In this document: positions 48,705-61,012 of the stretch, in pieces
How the letters are laid out: each line of letters begins with the position of its first letter
Position numbering within the stretch: position 1 is the first letter of the stretch
From: Byssothecium circinans
Taxonomy: Eukaryota > Ascomycota > Dothideomycetes > Pleosporales > Massarinaceae
DNA: 64,000 nt
Direction of reading: 5' to 3'
Assembly (NCBI GenBank): GCA_010015675.1
Contig: ML976983.1
Span: forward strand, 387,858-451,857
Position numbers and translations under genes: made by a program
Notes under the pieces: generated by a model
Told to the model about the DNA's origin: nothing
Seen by the model: only the letters and a program-made list of their open reading frames with translations
Databases searched by the model: none

Positions 48705-49945
48705 GCTCGTCCGGCCCAGCCTCGAAAGAGGATGCTGGGGGCTTACGGAACGACGAATACACAACCATCATCGGCAGGATACGGCATGTCTTTGGCTGCG
48801 AGTTGACTGGGAATGTTGACTCGTTGGAAGCTGATGCCATTACGCTCGTCTCCTATCGTCATTGGTTGCTCTAATGGGAGGTTATGCCTGATTTCCGGGC
48901 AATACGGTTACAATATCTGTACTATTTGCTTTCTTACGGCGACGGGTTTGCTGATGGGATCAGCTCCTGCGCTGGAGTGGGAATCAGTTCGGCTTCTCCT
49001 TCCCATCATCTATCATTCCTTTTTCATGTACGAGACCTTTTCTTCTTCGGGATCTGTCTTATGAATGAACGACGGATCAATGTTATAATAAAGAATAGTC
49101 AAACAAATGGATACATGTTTATCCGCCATTGTCGTTCTGCTTACTGGTGTGGTTCATGGGTATGGCCTGTGAAGTCGGCGACAGAAGAACACCTTTCTAA
49201 CTACACTATTTCAGTCCTCAACTTTCTCACGTCGCAGGAAGTCGCATCACATCTAACAATTTAGGTTGAACGTCCGGACCCCTTAGTTATTCGCCGTTAG
49301 TTATTCGCCGTTCAGAAAGTTCCCTCCAGCACACAAATCAGCCAGCCCAACGCTCTTTCCCTCTCCGTTCGACCAGCCCTCGTGATGCCCAGCGGCTTCA
49401 TCGAGAACAGCCATAGCCGTATTACAGGATTCGCCACTGCGGACTTCAAACGAACAGTCCACCGTATCGCAATATCAAGAACTACGTCGTAAGCTTGGTT
49501 GTCAAAGGGCTGCTATGCTTTCTTCATACATGCTGACATGATCCGCGCCTCTTCGTCCAGTTAGGCCAATTGCCTTACCTTTACCGAATAATGCTGCATC
49601 CGAACCGAAACTTTACGATGCCATTACCCTATAGCAAAACAGAGTATCTGAGTTTGAGAGTGGAAGTGCGACTCTGCTGTGACTTTAAAGCTCATAGTTC
49701 TTTGGGCCACCTCAACCACCGACGACACACGAAAATCAAAGACGTCTGAAGACCGACGCCCGGGCCAATTCTGAAGCTGAAAGGCTGACGTACTGTATCA
49801 TAGGAAATCAACAGTAGAGAAAGGTTGATCTGCATAAGCTTGGTCTTGAGTATGGAGTTCATCCTCCCTCCCTAGCAAATCACGCGTTTCCAATCACTTC
49901 CACCGTGAACCGAGTTTTCTCAGACCGAAAGAATGTCTGATCGAT
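48705..49945. other. Intergenic tract downstream of the Stf2-like gene
   Basis: The first few hundred bases are probably 3' untranslated sequence. A short direct repeat GTTAGTTATTCGCC/GTTAGTTATTCGCC occurs near 49284-49312. No gene recognised. Confidence 0.35.
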
Positions 49946-51770
49946 ATGGGTTCCGAAGCCAACGCCTTCCTGAGATCCAATGTGAACAATGGTGTATATT
50001 CCACTACGTCCGACACTACGCACTACTGCGGTCCTAGAGAACACTGCCTTACTCATATAGACTCTACACCTCGAGCTGATTCAGAGAGGAATAAAGCCAG
50101 CAACAATTCATGTAACTCTCTCGACGCCGGTCACCCGCCTGGAGAGAATGGAAAGAGTGACGATAAGGGAGGAGGCAACCGTACACCGAGGAAGGTCAAC
50201 ACTACTGTTACCGAAGATGCGTAGCCTCTCACCGCTCACAACCACGAAAAAGGCGTCGCTAAAATCAAGGCAAGGCAAGGTTCCGCAAACCCAAACAACC
50301 TCCTCGCACCCACACACTCCACCCCAAGACCCGAAAGCCACCAACCCTTAATGAAGCCAACCTCCACCCACCACCACCAAACCACCCCCACCCTTCGAGC
50401 CCTCTAAACCACCCCATCTCGCCGTCAAAACCCTAGCCATCCTCCAAAACATATGGACCATGCTCTCCACATTCCCATACTGGGACATGGTCTTCTGGAG
50501 CAGTTTCTGCTACAGCATCGGCTCCATTCTCTCCATGATCAACAGCAGCTTCATCTTCGCACCGCTCGCATCCTTAGGTCGTCACTCGCCTGGGGGAGAA
50601 GTAAAATACGCAGCTCCACTGCCTTTTCTTTTTCGGATCAGCGATACTGTACCAGTTGCGCACTGTGATAGCGTATCTCGAAGCGGTGAATGATGGATGC
50701 TTTGCGGGAGTTGCGATGAAGCAATTTTTGATCAAGGGAAGCGAGAAGGAGAGGAAGGAGTGGATGGATGGGAAGTTGAGGGGTGTTTTGGTGGTATATT
50801 GTTGGGGTTTCTCGTCATGATCATGGTCATCATGGATGTGATTATGATTTGGATGAGAGATGTGTTCAGCGACGCGATACGAATGACTCCTCCGCTTGCG
50901 TAAGTCCTTATACCGATCACGGCATGACCAGAAGCCGGCTAGCGAACCCTCACCATCACAAACTCGTCCCCTCCTTTTCCTCCCCTTTCTCCCTCTTCCA
51001 CTCCACTCCACCCCCTTCCCGCCGCCGCTCAGCCGTTGACCACCGCCCCGCCACCAACAATAACAAAGCGGCTTCAACGACTACCTAACCTAGTACTGGC
51101 ACCCCACCCTTACCGCCCTGCGAACCTACCACCACCACCAAGCCGGCTACATTGTCTGCTGCATATAGCTCCTAGGCACCACGCTCTACAGCGTAACCGG
51201 CATCATGGTCCTCCCTGGCATTTCCAATAGCTTGGTATGGTGGCAGAAGGTAGCGGCTTTTTGGGTGCCGCAGGTTGTGGCGAGTGTATGGTTCATCGTC
51301 GCTAGTGTAGTGTTTACGGTCGAGGTGCAGGATAAGTGGTAGAAGGAGGTCAGGTGGTGCACTGGGTGTGGGCGGTTTTAGGGTCGGTTGGGTTTCTGTC
51401 AGCTTTCCTCTTTTTCCTGCTTTCCTCTTTTTCCTGCTTTCCTCTTTTTCCTGCTTTCCTCTTTTTCCTGCTTTCCTCTTTTTCCTGCTTTCCTCCTTTT
51501 CTTCTTTCACGTTACTTCCTTTCCTTTTTGGCGTTTCTTGGATGTTTAGAAAGTAGTTGGAAAGGCCGACGTAGTGCTGTGTAGCGACCGCTGACAGTTA
51601 AACCCAGACCATGTGCCTGTCGGCCTCGGCTCCCATAGATACAGGTGGTGCGCGTATCAGAGCAATTTGTTGAGTACGTGGGGCTCGGCGGTGTATCTGT
51701 GCAGTTCGCTGCTGCAGTGGTATGAAGCTGTTGGCGCGGGATCGGTGCTTGCTTTCCAAATAATCGGACA
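49946..51770 (+). pseudogene. Decayed four-span integral membrane protein gene
   Basis: Plus-strand sequence keeps membrane segments of a fungus-wide integral membrane protein family: NIWTMLSTFPYWDMVFWSSF and YSIGSILSMINSSFIFAPL near 50440-50575; IAYLEAVNDGCFAG near 50660; LLGTTLYSVTGIMVLPGI and FWVPQVVASVWFIVAS near 51168-51310; and NLLSTWGSAVYLCSSLLQWYEAV near 51660-51735. The frame is broken by in-frame TAG codons at 51091, 51166 and 51340 and by frame changes around 50400 and 50790. A 17-bp minisatellite interrupts the next membrane segment. The N-terminal frame at 49946-50223, ending TVTEDA then TAG, may belong to it. The three later TAGs are each one transition from CAG or TGG. The family has no firm function known to me. 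Confidence 0.65.
51404..51488 (+). repeat. 17-bp minisatellite, five perfect copies
   Basis: The unit TTTCCTCTTTTTCCTGC is repeated five times without error, followed by a degenerate sixth copy to about 51505. It is pure pyrimidine except for one G per unit. It lies inside the decayed membrane-protein gene, and each added copy would shift the frame. Confidence 0.95.
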
Positions 51771-53978
51771 CCGGTTTTGCTGAGGAGGATCGAGGGAGAG
51801 TGTTGGGCTTTGAGGGCAGCCGAGGTAGATGCGGGTTGTGTCGAGCGCTATCGTAGGAGCTATTGGCGGTGCTGGGTTCATAGATAGCCTACACGTGGAG
51901 GGTATCATCACGTTCTGCCATTGCTGGTGGTTCCGACTTCATGGTGTTGGCTGCTGTTCCGTACGGTTGATCATCCGATTAATCTTCATCTAGCTACCCA
52001 AGAAGATATATATAAATGAGTGAAATCGTCTCTGCCAAAATACACATAGGGCTCGTCGGCATCCACACCAGCTGCCTCATCTTCAGGCATATAGTACAAG
52101 ACTGTGATAGCTTTAGCCTTCGCTACTTGGAGAAGGACCAGTTTGAGTTGATATATATACTTTCCAGAAAATGCTCCGCGAGCTGGGTCTATATACGGAG
52201 AAAGGATACAGGAAGGCCACTTCTACCCCTACAGTATATTTGGGACCGTCGCTGTCCTTGTAGCCCTCTATCAAATGACCAAGAGACCTCGCTGGCTCGT
52301 CGTGAAAGGCAGAACAGACGAAGCTAGCACCGTCCTTAATCACCTCCGCTTTGACTGTAGAAATTCGAACAACGACTGCGCAAGAAGCTAGGACTTTCTG
52401 TGTGGTAAGGCTAGCTATCGAACGCGAGCGTCCCTCACTATGGGGACTTGTAACTTGGACAGTGCCCAACTTTCTTAGTTGTTAACAACTATGGACGTAC
52501 AATGGATAAAACCTTAGGCTTTTGGCCGGCAAAATAGTTCCTATATCCTGTAGTCCGGTTTACTCTGGCACTAAGATTGAAGACTATGTCTATTCACCTC
52601 ATCATCCTATTTTTTTCGCAACGAGGATATGGCCATAGGGATTCTTGGTTACAAGGTTGCCTCATCGCAAAACCGCCTTAGTTGCTGATTCTGTTCCTTT
52701 ATATAATGGCACTGCCATAGCCATGTATGTGTAAAGTTTTCTCTGTGTCGGCGCGGTAGAATGTATACTGACTTCACATACCAACGTCTAGTCTACGTCC
52801 TACAGATCCCGTATAGATTCCGCCTTTGAGGCACATAATTCACATAGCTGGGCGAAATTCCTTAACACACCTTCTTGCCATGATTTCCTTCACGAATATC
52901 AATTTTGATTGTAGATAGGGCCAGCGGCATTCATTACAATTGCATAGAAAATTGTGTCTGGTGTTTGTTGTGCCGGAAACTATTGGAGGGTTAATAACAT
53001 AGTGTTGATTTCCGGATACGAATGGCTTGCCAATGGAGGAAATAGCGATATTTCTTCAGGGACGAGGGCGAGGTTACTGCGTATCAGGGAGAGATCGATG
53101 TTACGGGTGGATTTGTCGTTAATAAGGATGAAGGGGAGGGAGGCTGGGACTGAGAATGTTGTGCAGAAAACGTAGGCAGGAGAATGACTTGTTCCAATTG
53201 TGTTGCAAAGGTAATTGAAGGTGTAAGGGACCGATGATACGCATTTGAGGCAACGGTACCTTTGCAGTCAGATGCGCCTTGCTCAGTCCCAATTCGGGTT
53301 GCTTTTCTTTCACCTGTATCACCTCGGGTCACTATCAGCTTCCTTACCGATCTTTGGCTTGTGCTTTCGACAGTGGTAACACTGCATCATTGCAAGCCAC
53401 CAAATCCAAGTGGATGCCAAAAAGAACGGCTTTGGTGGCTTTTCTTATCTCGCGTGCGAGTTCAACGTTACCTTTGTCGCAGGCCTTAGTTCAACGTCAG
53501 TGATTTTCAGACAGTCTCAGCACCCGTGAGCAGTGAACCGTGACAAGACTTTGAGTGAGTTTGTAGACGGTGAGCATATCCGTCATGTAATACGGGTTCT
53601 CACCTGCGTCTAGCTCTCGGAAGAAAGCCAATTATCGTGTGCATGAAGGTGTTGCAGGATCGGCAGCGTAGCAGTGCAGTTGCAGATGCGTGAGATGCAG
53701 TCGCCCTGCCTCGTACCTTGCAGGTGATTTCGTGGTACAGCATGGTCGAAGTGTCATCATCACGAAGTCAGAGGGAGAGTGGAAGATGGCGGTGAAGATT
53801 GAACGCTTCAATGCTCAAATGTTGTAAAAAAAGGTTCTGTCACGTGCCAACGCTCCACTAGCGCGCACCCCGCATTGTGCTCAACTCGCCACTCCACGCC
53901 GTGACGCCACGACCCACAATATCTCTTCATTCTCTCTCATCCCGACCTGCCAAAATACTCCTTGGAAACAAATTCACA
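51771..53978. other. Gene-poor tract with possible relic coding pieces
   Basis: No intact gene. The minus strand at 51986-52469 is listed separately. Around 53000-53170 the minus strand reads as protein-like sequence (PASLPFILINDKSTRN, LALVPEEISLFPPLAS) with no usable start, possibly a degraded exon. The sequence before 53979 is the promoter of the SWIM-RING gene. Confidence 0.3.
51986..52469 (-). pseudogene. Possible broken gene of unknown family
   Basis: On the minus strand an ATG frame from 52469 reads protein-like sequence (VKAEVIKDGASFVCSAFHDE; GPKYTVGVEVAFLYPF) to about 52190. A different frame then continues as GAFSGKYIYQLKLVLLQVAK and ITVLYYMPEDEAAGVDADEP, stopping at 51986-51988. 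The switch of frame suggests an indel or an intron I could not place. No domain is recognised. Confidence 0.25.
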
Positions 53979-54998
53979 ATGTCCGCGCCTCACTCTCGCT
54001 CATCTGGTGCCGGCGCATTTACCTCCAGAGGCCGAAAGCGCAAGCAAATCAACTACTCTTACGACGAAGAGGACTACGACTACGATGCGCCGCCGCCGAA
54101 AGCGAGGGCCGTGATAGACCCCACACACGACCCCAACGATGAACCACCCCCCAAACCGAAGCGCTCACCTACTAAGAAGCGCAAAGCCGAAGACACAAGC
54201 GCCGAGAAAGGCAAAGGTAAAGAAAAGGACACAGAAAAGCGCCTCCGTCGCCACCGCGCACGCCCACCACAATCCTACCTCGAGATCAAGGCCCGCGCAT
54301 TAACCCAACGCCTCACTGTCCTCTCCCGCGAGCGCTGCGGCACCGCCGAAGTACCTGAGGAAAAAGTCATAATGGCCGGTTCGACGGGGAATGTATACAC
54401 GCAACATATCTGCCAGGTGTCAACGTGCGATTGTCCGCACGCCAAGAAGGGAAACCAATGCAAACACATCATCTACGTGATGCTGCGTGTACTCAAAGCA
54501 AAGGAAGAAGTAGGCTATCAATTAGCACTCACATCCTCCGAGCTACGCGAACTATTCGCGAACGCGACGCCCATTCCCGGCACTGAACCGCAAGACACCG
54601 ACACCAACACCGCGAATGCAGGCGAAGACGGCAATCGCAAACCTATCGAAGGCGAATGCCCCATTTGCTATGCCGACTTCGAGCTCAACGACCGCAAGAA
54701 TATCGTCTACTGTAAAGCCAGCTGTGGGAATAATGTACACAGAGATTGTATGCAGAGCTGGGCGACTGTGAAGGCGGGCAAGGCTACGTGTCCGTACTGT
54801 AGGGCGCGGTGGGAGGAAGATGTCGGGGCCACGTTTGATGGGAAGGTGGAGTTTGAAGGCGCCGTGAGGGGTGAGGACGGGTATGTGAATGTTGCGAGGC
54901 AGCTGGGGTTGTCGGGGGGGAGGGACTACTCGAGTTATCATCAGCCGTGGGTTACTCAGAGGTATGGTGGTGGGGGATATCGCTATGGGCGGCGGTGA
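53979..54998 (+). CDS. SWIM and RING zinc-finger protein, putative E3 ubiquitin ligase
   Basis: Single exon, 339 residues from the ATG at 53979 (MSAPHSRSSGAG). A basic disordered N-terminus has NLS-like clusters (GRKRKQ, KPKRSPTKKRK). A SWIM finger follows (CDCPHAKKGNQCKH), then a RING-type finger (CPICYADF, YCKASCGNNVHRDC, CPYCRARW). SWIM plus RING in this order recalls ZSWIM2/MEX-type E3 ligases; the SWIM part is thought to bind protein or DNA. The C-terminus is Gly/Tyr/Arg-rich (GGGGYRYGRR). An in-frame ATG at 53877 would add 34 residues without features, so the start with family-like composition was chosen. Confidence 0.85.
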   Translation: MSAPHSRSSGAGAFTSRGRKRKQINYSYDEEDYDYDAPPPKARAVIDPTHDPNDEPPPKPKRSPTKKRKAEDTSAEKGKGKEKDTEKRLRRHRARPPQSYLEIKARALTQRLTVLSRERCGTAEVPEEKVIMAGSTGNVYTQHICQVSTCDCPHAKKGNQCKHIIYVMLRVLKAKEEVGYQLALTSSELRELFANATPIPGTEPQDTDTNTANAGEDGNRKPIEGECPICYADFELNDRKNIVYCKASCGNNVHRDCMQSWATVKAGKATCPYCRARWEEDVGATFDGKVEFEGAVRGEDGYVNVARQLGLSGGRDYSSYHQPWVTQRYGGGGYRYGRR

Positions 54999-57900
54999 TA
55001 GTCATGAGTTTCAGTTACCTCCCAAACAAGATCCTTCCTACAGAAAGTTCGAAACATGACCGCTATGCCCAAAGGGCAAGTCGCATATCTTGCCTGCGTA
55101 TCTGCATACCCGATTAAGTTGATGAAGATGTCCACAATAAACATTGTCTCTATTCTAGGCAACCGGGCGTCGCGAAAAAGCTCTCACACACCTGCGGCCT
55201 ACACTATGATGTGAGAATTAAATGTGGATGAGACAATCAGCGTCAAGTAAGCAGTGCTCACGTCATTTGCGTGATGACTCGTGGATGACGAACGCCTAAC
55301 GAATCTACAGTTCTAGAATCCAGAAGCCAATTCTCTTGCAATATGGATGGCCTGACAATCCTCATCTCGTGTGCGATGGCATACCATTAGGCAAACCTGG
55401 CCGAATGGAGAAGAGCAGTACCTATGCAGAATCTCCACGTAGTAACACACCGGTACCGGACGGTTTGCAAATACCGACAGCAACTAAGTGGTAGCCAATC
55501 AATTAGGAAGTTGCTGTATCTAACTGTGTGCCTATTCGAGCGCAAGGCACTGATTTTCGGACACCGCGCGGGTTTGGAATGTCGTAAGGCTGTCATCGGA
55601 AAGATCAAGAATGCTGATACCCTTCCAAATTCAGAAAAAATAGTACCATTCTCTAAGAGCCGTTAAAGCGTAGTAGGATTCTTCCTCTAACTGCTACGCA
55701 TGAACACCGTTGGCATTAACGATATGCAGGTATACCGGTAGGGCCTTGTAAACAGGTGGGTCGGAAATGAGGCTGGCAGATGTTTATGTCTTCCCGGATT
55801 TAGACGAAGTCCGTAAAAGCTTCCTCTTGATGCATTCGGGGAGGTGGAGTGGAGAGTGTGTCTGTGCAACGGAAAAAGTGTTTCAGGTATTCTCCGACTC
55901 GTTTAGGTACTGTAGTTTGCTTGTTTGCTTGTTCTGGCGTCATCGGAGCGAGGCTGGTTTGAGGTTCATGGGGATTTGTGTGTATTGTGTGGTGGCGGTG
56001 ATGGATTCTTGAAGGAGCCATTTCTATCGTGCGAAAATAACCATGCTGTTTCATAAATACTCCGTTGTCGCGTGCTTACTAGTATTCTTTCCTCTGTCTA
56101 GGCTTTGTAGTAGTAGACTAGTAGTCTATGGATTGCGTGCCCGGAAATGGGTTTCGCGAATGTTCCGAATTCTTCGCGGTACTTACTTGGTCTGAGGTCT
56201 GGTCGTTGTAGGGAATGGTGGAGGCTTGTGAGGCTGGCCTGATGCTTCTTTTGGATGGAAGTGCTCAGGCGATGATGAGTGATTGTTTGAGCGGAGATTC
56301 GTTGATCGATGTTGGTAGTCATGTTGTGAGTATGCGGGGCGAGGCATTATTGCTGAGTTGAAGGTAAAGGACGCGGTGGGTTGGTTTGATGTCCGAGGCA
56401 CCGGCTAACTTTCAAGTTTCGCGGAAGGTATGGTCGACGACGTGGGATCGATGTTCTTGCGACGATGAGTGTGAGTCATTTGTGTGGATCGAAAACGGCA
56501 GATAATAATAACGTCTTGGTCAGCGTAGATGACGTCGATACCGAGGCTTTGAGCTTGTAAAAAGTGTAGGACAAAAGGTGGGGAAGGTGAAGTTGAACGA
56601 CGGTAGAATTGCAAAGTGTTAGCGCATAAAAATGTTTCGTTTCAACCAAACAAGTCGATGGCATTCTAGTAAGGTGGTGGGTTGAGAACGACGCTCCTGT
56701 GACATTACACTGACAGGCAGTGACAGGTCATATTTCCATATCCATCCAAACTCACTCCACCACATACTCAACTTGTTGGTTTCTTAGAGACGGACATCGC
56801 CCGAAGAGGCAATGCATGAACTGTTTCATTTAAATGAGTGCACACTTCCCCACTTCTCAGCCTGGAAATAGCGGTGTTCTACTGTCTACAACACCAACGC
56901 TTTTACAAGAGCACTGCAATGATCTCCGGGAACGTGGGCGGCAATCATTTTAGGTCGCGGGTATCCGTTGGTTAGGAACATTTGCCGCCCGTGTTTCGTT
57001 TCGAGTATGGTTTTGAAACAGGCGGGAGTGACTGATTACGAGCGTATACAGAGTCCTGTTGGATGGTAAGATATGAGGGGACTGGACCTTGCAGTGTTGA
57101 TGCGGGAACTACACAGTCTAGAATCTGTGGCGGTGCGTTCGTTTCTCCGAAAATATGTAATTCGCAGAGCCCTCGGGTGATATGAGGGTGTTCTTTCGGA
57201 TCCTTCGGTGCGAGCTCAGTCAGAAGATACGATAGCACAGTGTAGAAGAATAGGTAGGTTTTGTAAGGCATATCAGCGGGTCAGCGGTTAGCACGCCTCG
57301 GGACAAGATGGCGGAGGTGGACGATAGATTAGAGAAGCGGAACAAACAAAACAAGGTTCATCGTCGCCTCCAGTTTACGATGCGTCGATGGCAATACGGA
57401 TCCAGATCCACAGACAATCTCCCGCCGGAGGTGTATTTCGGATAGGTAAGCGGGGATATTGCCCGTGGAACAACCGAAGTGAGCGGCAGTCATCTAAATC
57501 ACGTTTTTGAAATGAGGGTTTTCCTGGTCGTGGGAATCCGAGGCTCTTCGGATGGCGTGTTTGGAGTTTGGCAGCGGCTAGAAGTTGCTGGGAGACTCCA
57601 AACACATCGACATCGTATCGAATTGACAGCCATTGAGGCTGTGTCACTCAAGGCGGCATGCTTCAACGTTCCATCTCTGTTCGAAGTTCGAACTTGGCTC
57701 AGTGAGGCCCTGGCGCGGATCGCGGAGATGGCAGATGGGGAAGACGTTCGTGGCTGTGCTACAGAGGTGCCGGCGGAGGCGAAGGGATGGTTGAATTGCG
57801 CGTCGGTGCAGATGTTCAAAAGCAGTTCTATCCTTCATGCGCAGATGACGTAAAGTGTGTGATGGGCGAGATGAATCTTCTATGCACGTTGTTCGTGATG

Positions 57901-58972
57901 TGATGGATTGTGCAAGAGTACATAGGGAGTCGCGAAAATCGGGGGTAGTGGTTTCACCTTGATCAATCTGACTGGCGGCGGAGATGGCCAAAAAAGCTTA
58001 GCGGAGATTTGGCGCTAAGGATGCTGAGTGGGTGTTAGCCGGTGAAACGACCTCAGTCACCTCACCACGCCTTCCACCCACGCCCCGCGACGACGCCTAT
58101 CAAAATGCACCAGCGGGCCGTCAGTGGAGAGCGCGCGCTGGCATTATCGCGCGACACGGGCTGACGCTGTGAGAGGCCCGCGAACAGGCGAGAAGAGGAG
58201 GACAAGACCACGCTCACTTCTCAGCCGCACAAGCGCTGCAATTCCACCTCGGCGGTGATTTGCCCACAGCTGTCAGGTACCCGCCGTATTGTGTTTGGAA
58301 CAGGGAAGATCTGCACAGGGCCGGTCTATTCTATTTTGACCTGCGAAACGGCGAAGCGACGCAGGATCGGATCACTCACTCAGCGACAGCCGTGTGGATT
58401 TCAGGACGACAGACCTCCCAAAGCCGTTCAAGAAGGAAACATCAGAATCAGAGACGGCCATCAAAGGCCGCAATGAAGGAGGTCTAAATTTCGCGCGCGA
58501 TAAGAATCGCAATTCGAGCGCTCCACCAAAAGGCCCACCCACAAACCCTGACTGGCTGCCTGCATGGCTCCCTGGCCTCCATGGGATGCCACGCACGGCA
58601 ACCCTGGTCTTCCCTGAAATTACACCTCCCAGGGGGCACGCCGTCAGTGCTCAAAACGTTTCCTTGGCGGGGGCTTCCGCAATCACAGTGGCCGTTCATA
58701 TACCGCCCGCCTCGCCGTCATCGTCTTTTTTTTCTCCACCGCAAGGCATTCATTTCCAGCACTCTCGTTTAGTCTCTATAGACAGTTACTCTCTTTTACC
58801 AACTCCAGTCACTCCTTCAGGACCGATCGCATCGCAGAATTGACTTCTGCCAGGTTTCTTCGCAGCATCAATATCCGGCAAAACTCGTCGTTCTCGTCCA
58901 AAGCATTATCAGGAACCCTGAAGCCTTAGCACTCTATTCTCCCAAAAGAGCAAGGAATATCAATTCGTCAAC
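54999..58972. other. 4-kb intergenic tract
   Basis: The longest tract without a recognised gene. Small frames include 56972-57271 minus (99 codons, starting MPYKTYLFFYTVLSYLL, perhaps a secreted-type N-terminus but unsupported) and overlapping frames on both strands at 57479-57991 that look like shadows. A near-perfect palindrome TAGACTAGTAGTCTA lies near 56114. The last 250 bases include a CT-rich run (58726-58745) and are probably the promoter and leader of the secreted repeat protein. Confidence 0.35.
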
Positions 58973-61012
58973 ATGATGAAGCTCACTGTCGCCTTCCTGG
59001 CCGCTCTGGCCACCGCTGATGCCGCCCATGGCCGCCAGCACGTCCGCCGTCAGGGCAACTCGTACGGCGAGGTCAAGATCTCGTCGGCCCCGGCCTCGAG
59101 CGCCTCCCTCCCCGTCCAGCCAGCTTCTTCCCCCGCCGCTGCCACTCCCTCGGCCCCGGCTGTTGGTGGTAGCTACGGTGAGACCAAGCCCTCATCCTCG
59201 GTGGCCTCGTCTGCCTCCCGCCCCGTGGCTTCTGCCTCCTCTTCCGCTCCCGTTGGTGGCAGCTATGGAGAAGTCAAGCCCTCCTCTGCTCTTACCCCTG
59301 CAGGGTCAACTACCCAGGTTGCTTCTTCTGTGGCGTCATCTACTCAAGTTGCTTCCTCGGCGGCCTCTTCTGCGTCCCGCCCAGTTGCATCGGGTCCCTC
59401 TTCAGCCCCTGTTGGTGGTGGCTACGGCGAGACCAAGCCTTCCTCCAGCGTCAAGCCCTCGGGCTCGGTCGCTTCGTCCACCACCGTCAAGGGCGAGACC
59501 GCGTCCAGCGCGAGCCGCCCTGTAGGCACTGGCGTTTCCTCTAAGCCATCTTCGGTCCAGGGCGTCCCAACTCCCTCCGGCGTTTTCCCCCCAGTCGGTA
59601 CTGGCGCTATCCCCTCTGGTGTTTCTCAACCCAGCGGTGGACCTTCCTCCGGTGTTCCTCAGCCCAGCGGCGGACGCCCATCGGGTGTTCCCCAGCCCAG
59701 CAGTGGACGTCCTTCTAGCAGCGCTTCCACTTCCGTCAAGGCTGAGACTGGTTCCTCCAAGGTCACTTTCGTGCCCACCGGAACTGCCCCTACCTTCAAG
59801 CCCACCGGATTCCCCGTCACTGGCGTCCAGAACACTACCCAGGGTGTTGAGATGACCACCTCCACCATCTACTCTACCCAGCTGTTCACGGTGACTGCCT
59901 GCGCATCCACCGTTTCCAACTGCCCGGCCAAGTCCACTTCCCTCGTCACTAGTGTTGTCGCCGTTGGCACTACTGTTTGCCCCAAGAGCGATGCCACTCC
60001 CACGAGCACTCCTGCCGGCGTGAGTGTTGTTGCCTCTTCGACTCCCGTCTCCACCAGCCTCCACAAGGTCACTGAGACTCTCACCTACACCGTCGGCACT
60101 GGCAACAACGCTCACGAGACCACCACTGAGGTTGAGTCCACCTCCACCCAGACCATCTACTCCACTGTGTTCGTGACCAAGACCAACTCCAAGACTCCTT
60201 CCTCCACTGGCGCTGGTGTCACTTCCGGTGTCCCCGTTTCTCAGGCTTCCGCCACCGGCAGCCAGGACTCGACGACCACTGTCAACTCCACCTCCAAGAC
60301 CACTAAGTACATCACTGTCGTCCCCACTGTTCCCGGTGCCTCGGGCTCCGTTCCTTCCGGAACCGGCGTTCCTGTCAAGCCTGAGGGCACCAACGTTCCT
60401 GTCAAGCCTGAGGGTACCAACGTTGCTGGCCAGTCTGGTGCTGACTGTGCTGCTCCCGTCACTGTTTCTGTCACTGTCAAGGAGACCGTCACTGTCGTAA
60501 GTAATCTTGCGTCATTTTGAATGAGTTTGAGCTAATAAAAATAGACTGCTGGCCGGGAGAGCGCTACCGGCGTCTCTGACAAGACTGCTTCGACCACTGG
60601 TGCTGTCAAGCCTACCGGACCTCCTTACCCCGCCAACAACGGCACTTCTCCCTTCACCGGCTCTTCTGGTTTCCTGACCCAGACCCGCCCTGCCCCCAGC
60701 AAGCCCATTGGCACCGGCGCTGTCCCAAGCAAGCCCATTGGCACTGGTATTCCCAGCCAGCCTAGCTCGTCTGCGGTCAAGCCCAGCGGTTCCGCCTCTT
60801 CCGCTCTCCCCTCCCTCTCTGTTCTCTCCTCCACCCCCGCTGGCGCTACTGCCTCCTCGACCGCTAAGCCTGTCGGAAGCTCAAGCTCCAAGACTACCTC
60901 TGCCCCCTCCTCAGCGACTCCCGTCGGTGGAAGCTACGGCCAGGTCAAGCCTTCATCCGCTCCCGCCGCGTCGACCTCTGCTGTCGGCGGTTCCTACGGC
61001 AGCCAATACTAA
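58973..61012 (+). CDS. Secreted Ser/Thr/Pro-rich repeat protein with SYGE(V/T)K motifs
   Basis: Exons 58973-60496 and 60545-61012 give 663 residues. A signal peptide (KLTVAFLAALATADAAHG) is followed by HVRRQ, a probable Kex2-type Arg-Arg cleavage site. The mature protein is Ser/Thr/Pro/Val-rich and likely heavily O-glycosylated. A short motif recurs: NSYGEVKISS, GSYGETKPSS, GSYGEVKPSS, GGYGETKPSS, GSYGQVKPSS and a terminal GSYGSQY. Other tandem pieces are PQPSGGRPSGV, KPEGTNVPV and SKPIGTGAVP. A short region with spaced cysteines (TACASTVSNCPAKS, VGTTVCPKS) sits mid-protein, as in fungal wall proteins. There is no C-terminal hydrophobic GPI signal. Strongly C-ending codons suggest high expression. 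Probably cell-wall or matrix; function unknown. Confidence 0.8.

Noticed and set aside
57479..57991. Overlapping ORFs on both strands in the 55-59 kb tract
   Set aside because: Several frames of similar length on both strands with no domain; none stands out as the real one.
59402..60115. 237-codon minus-strand ORF within the secreted protein gene
   Set aside because: It is a Gly/Ser/Arg-rich shadow produced by the strong codon bias and repeats of the sense gene.
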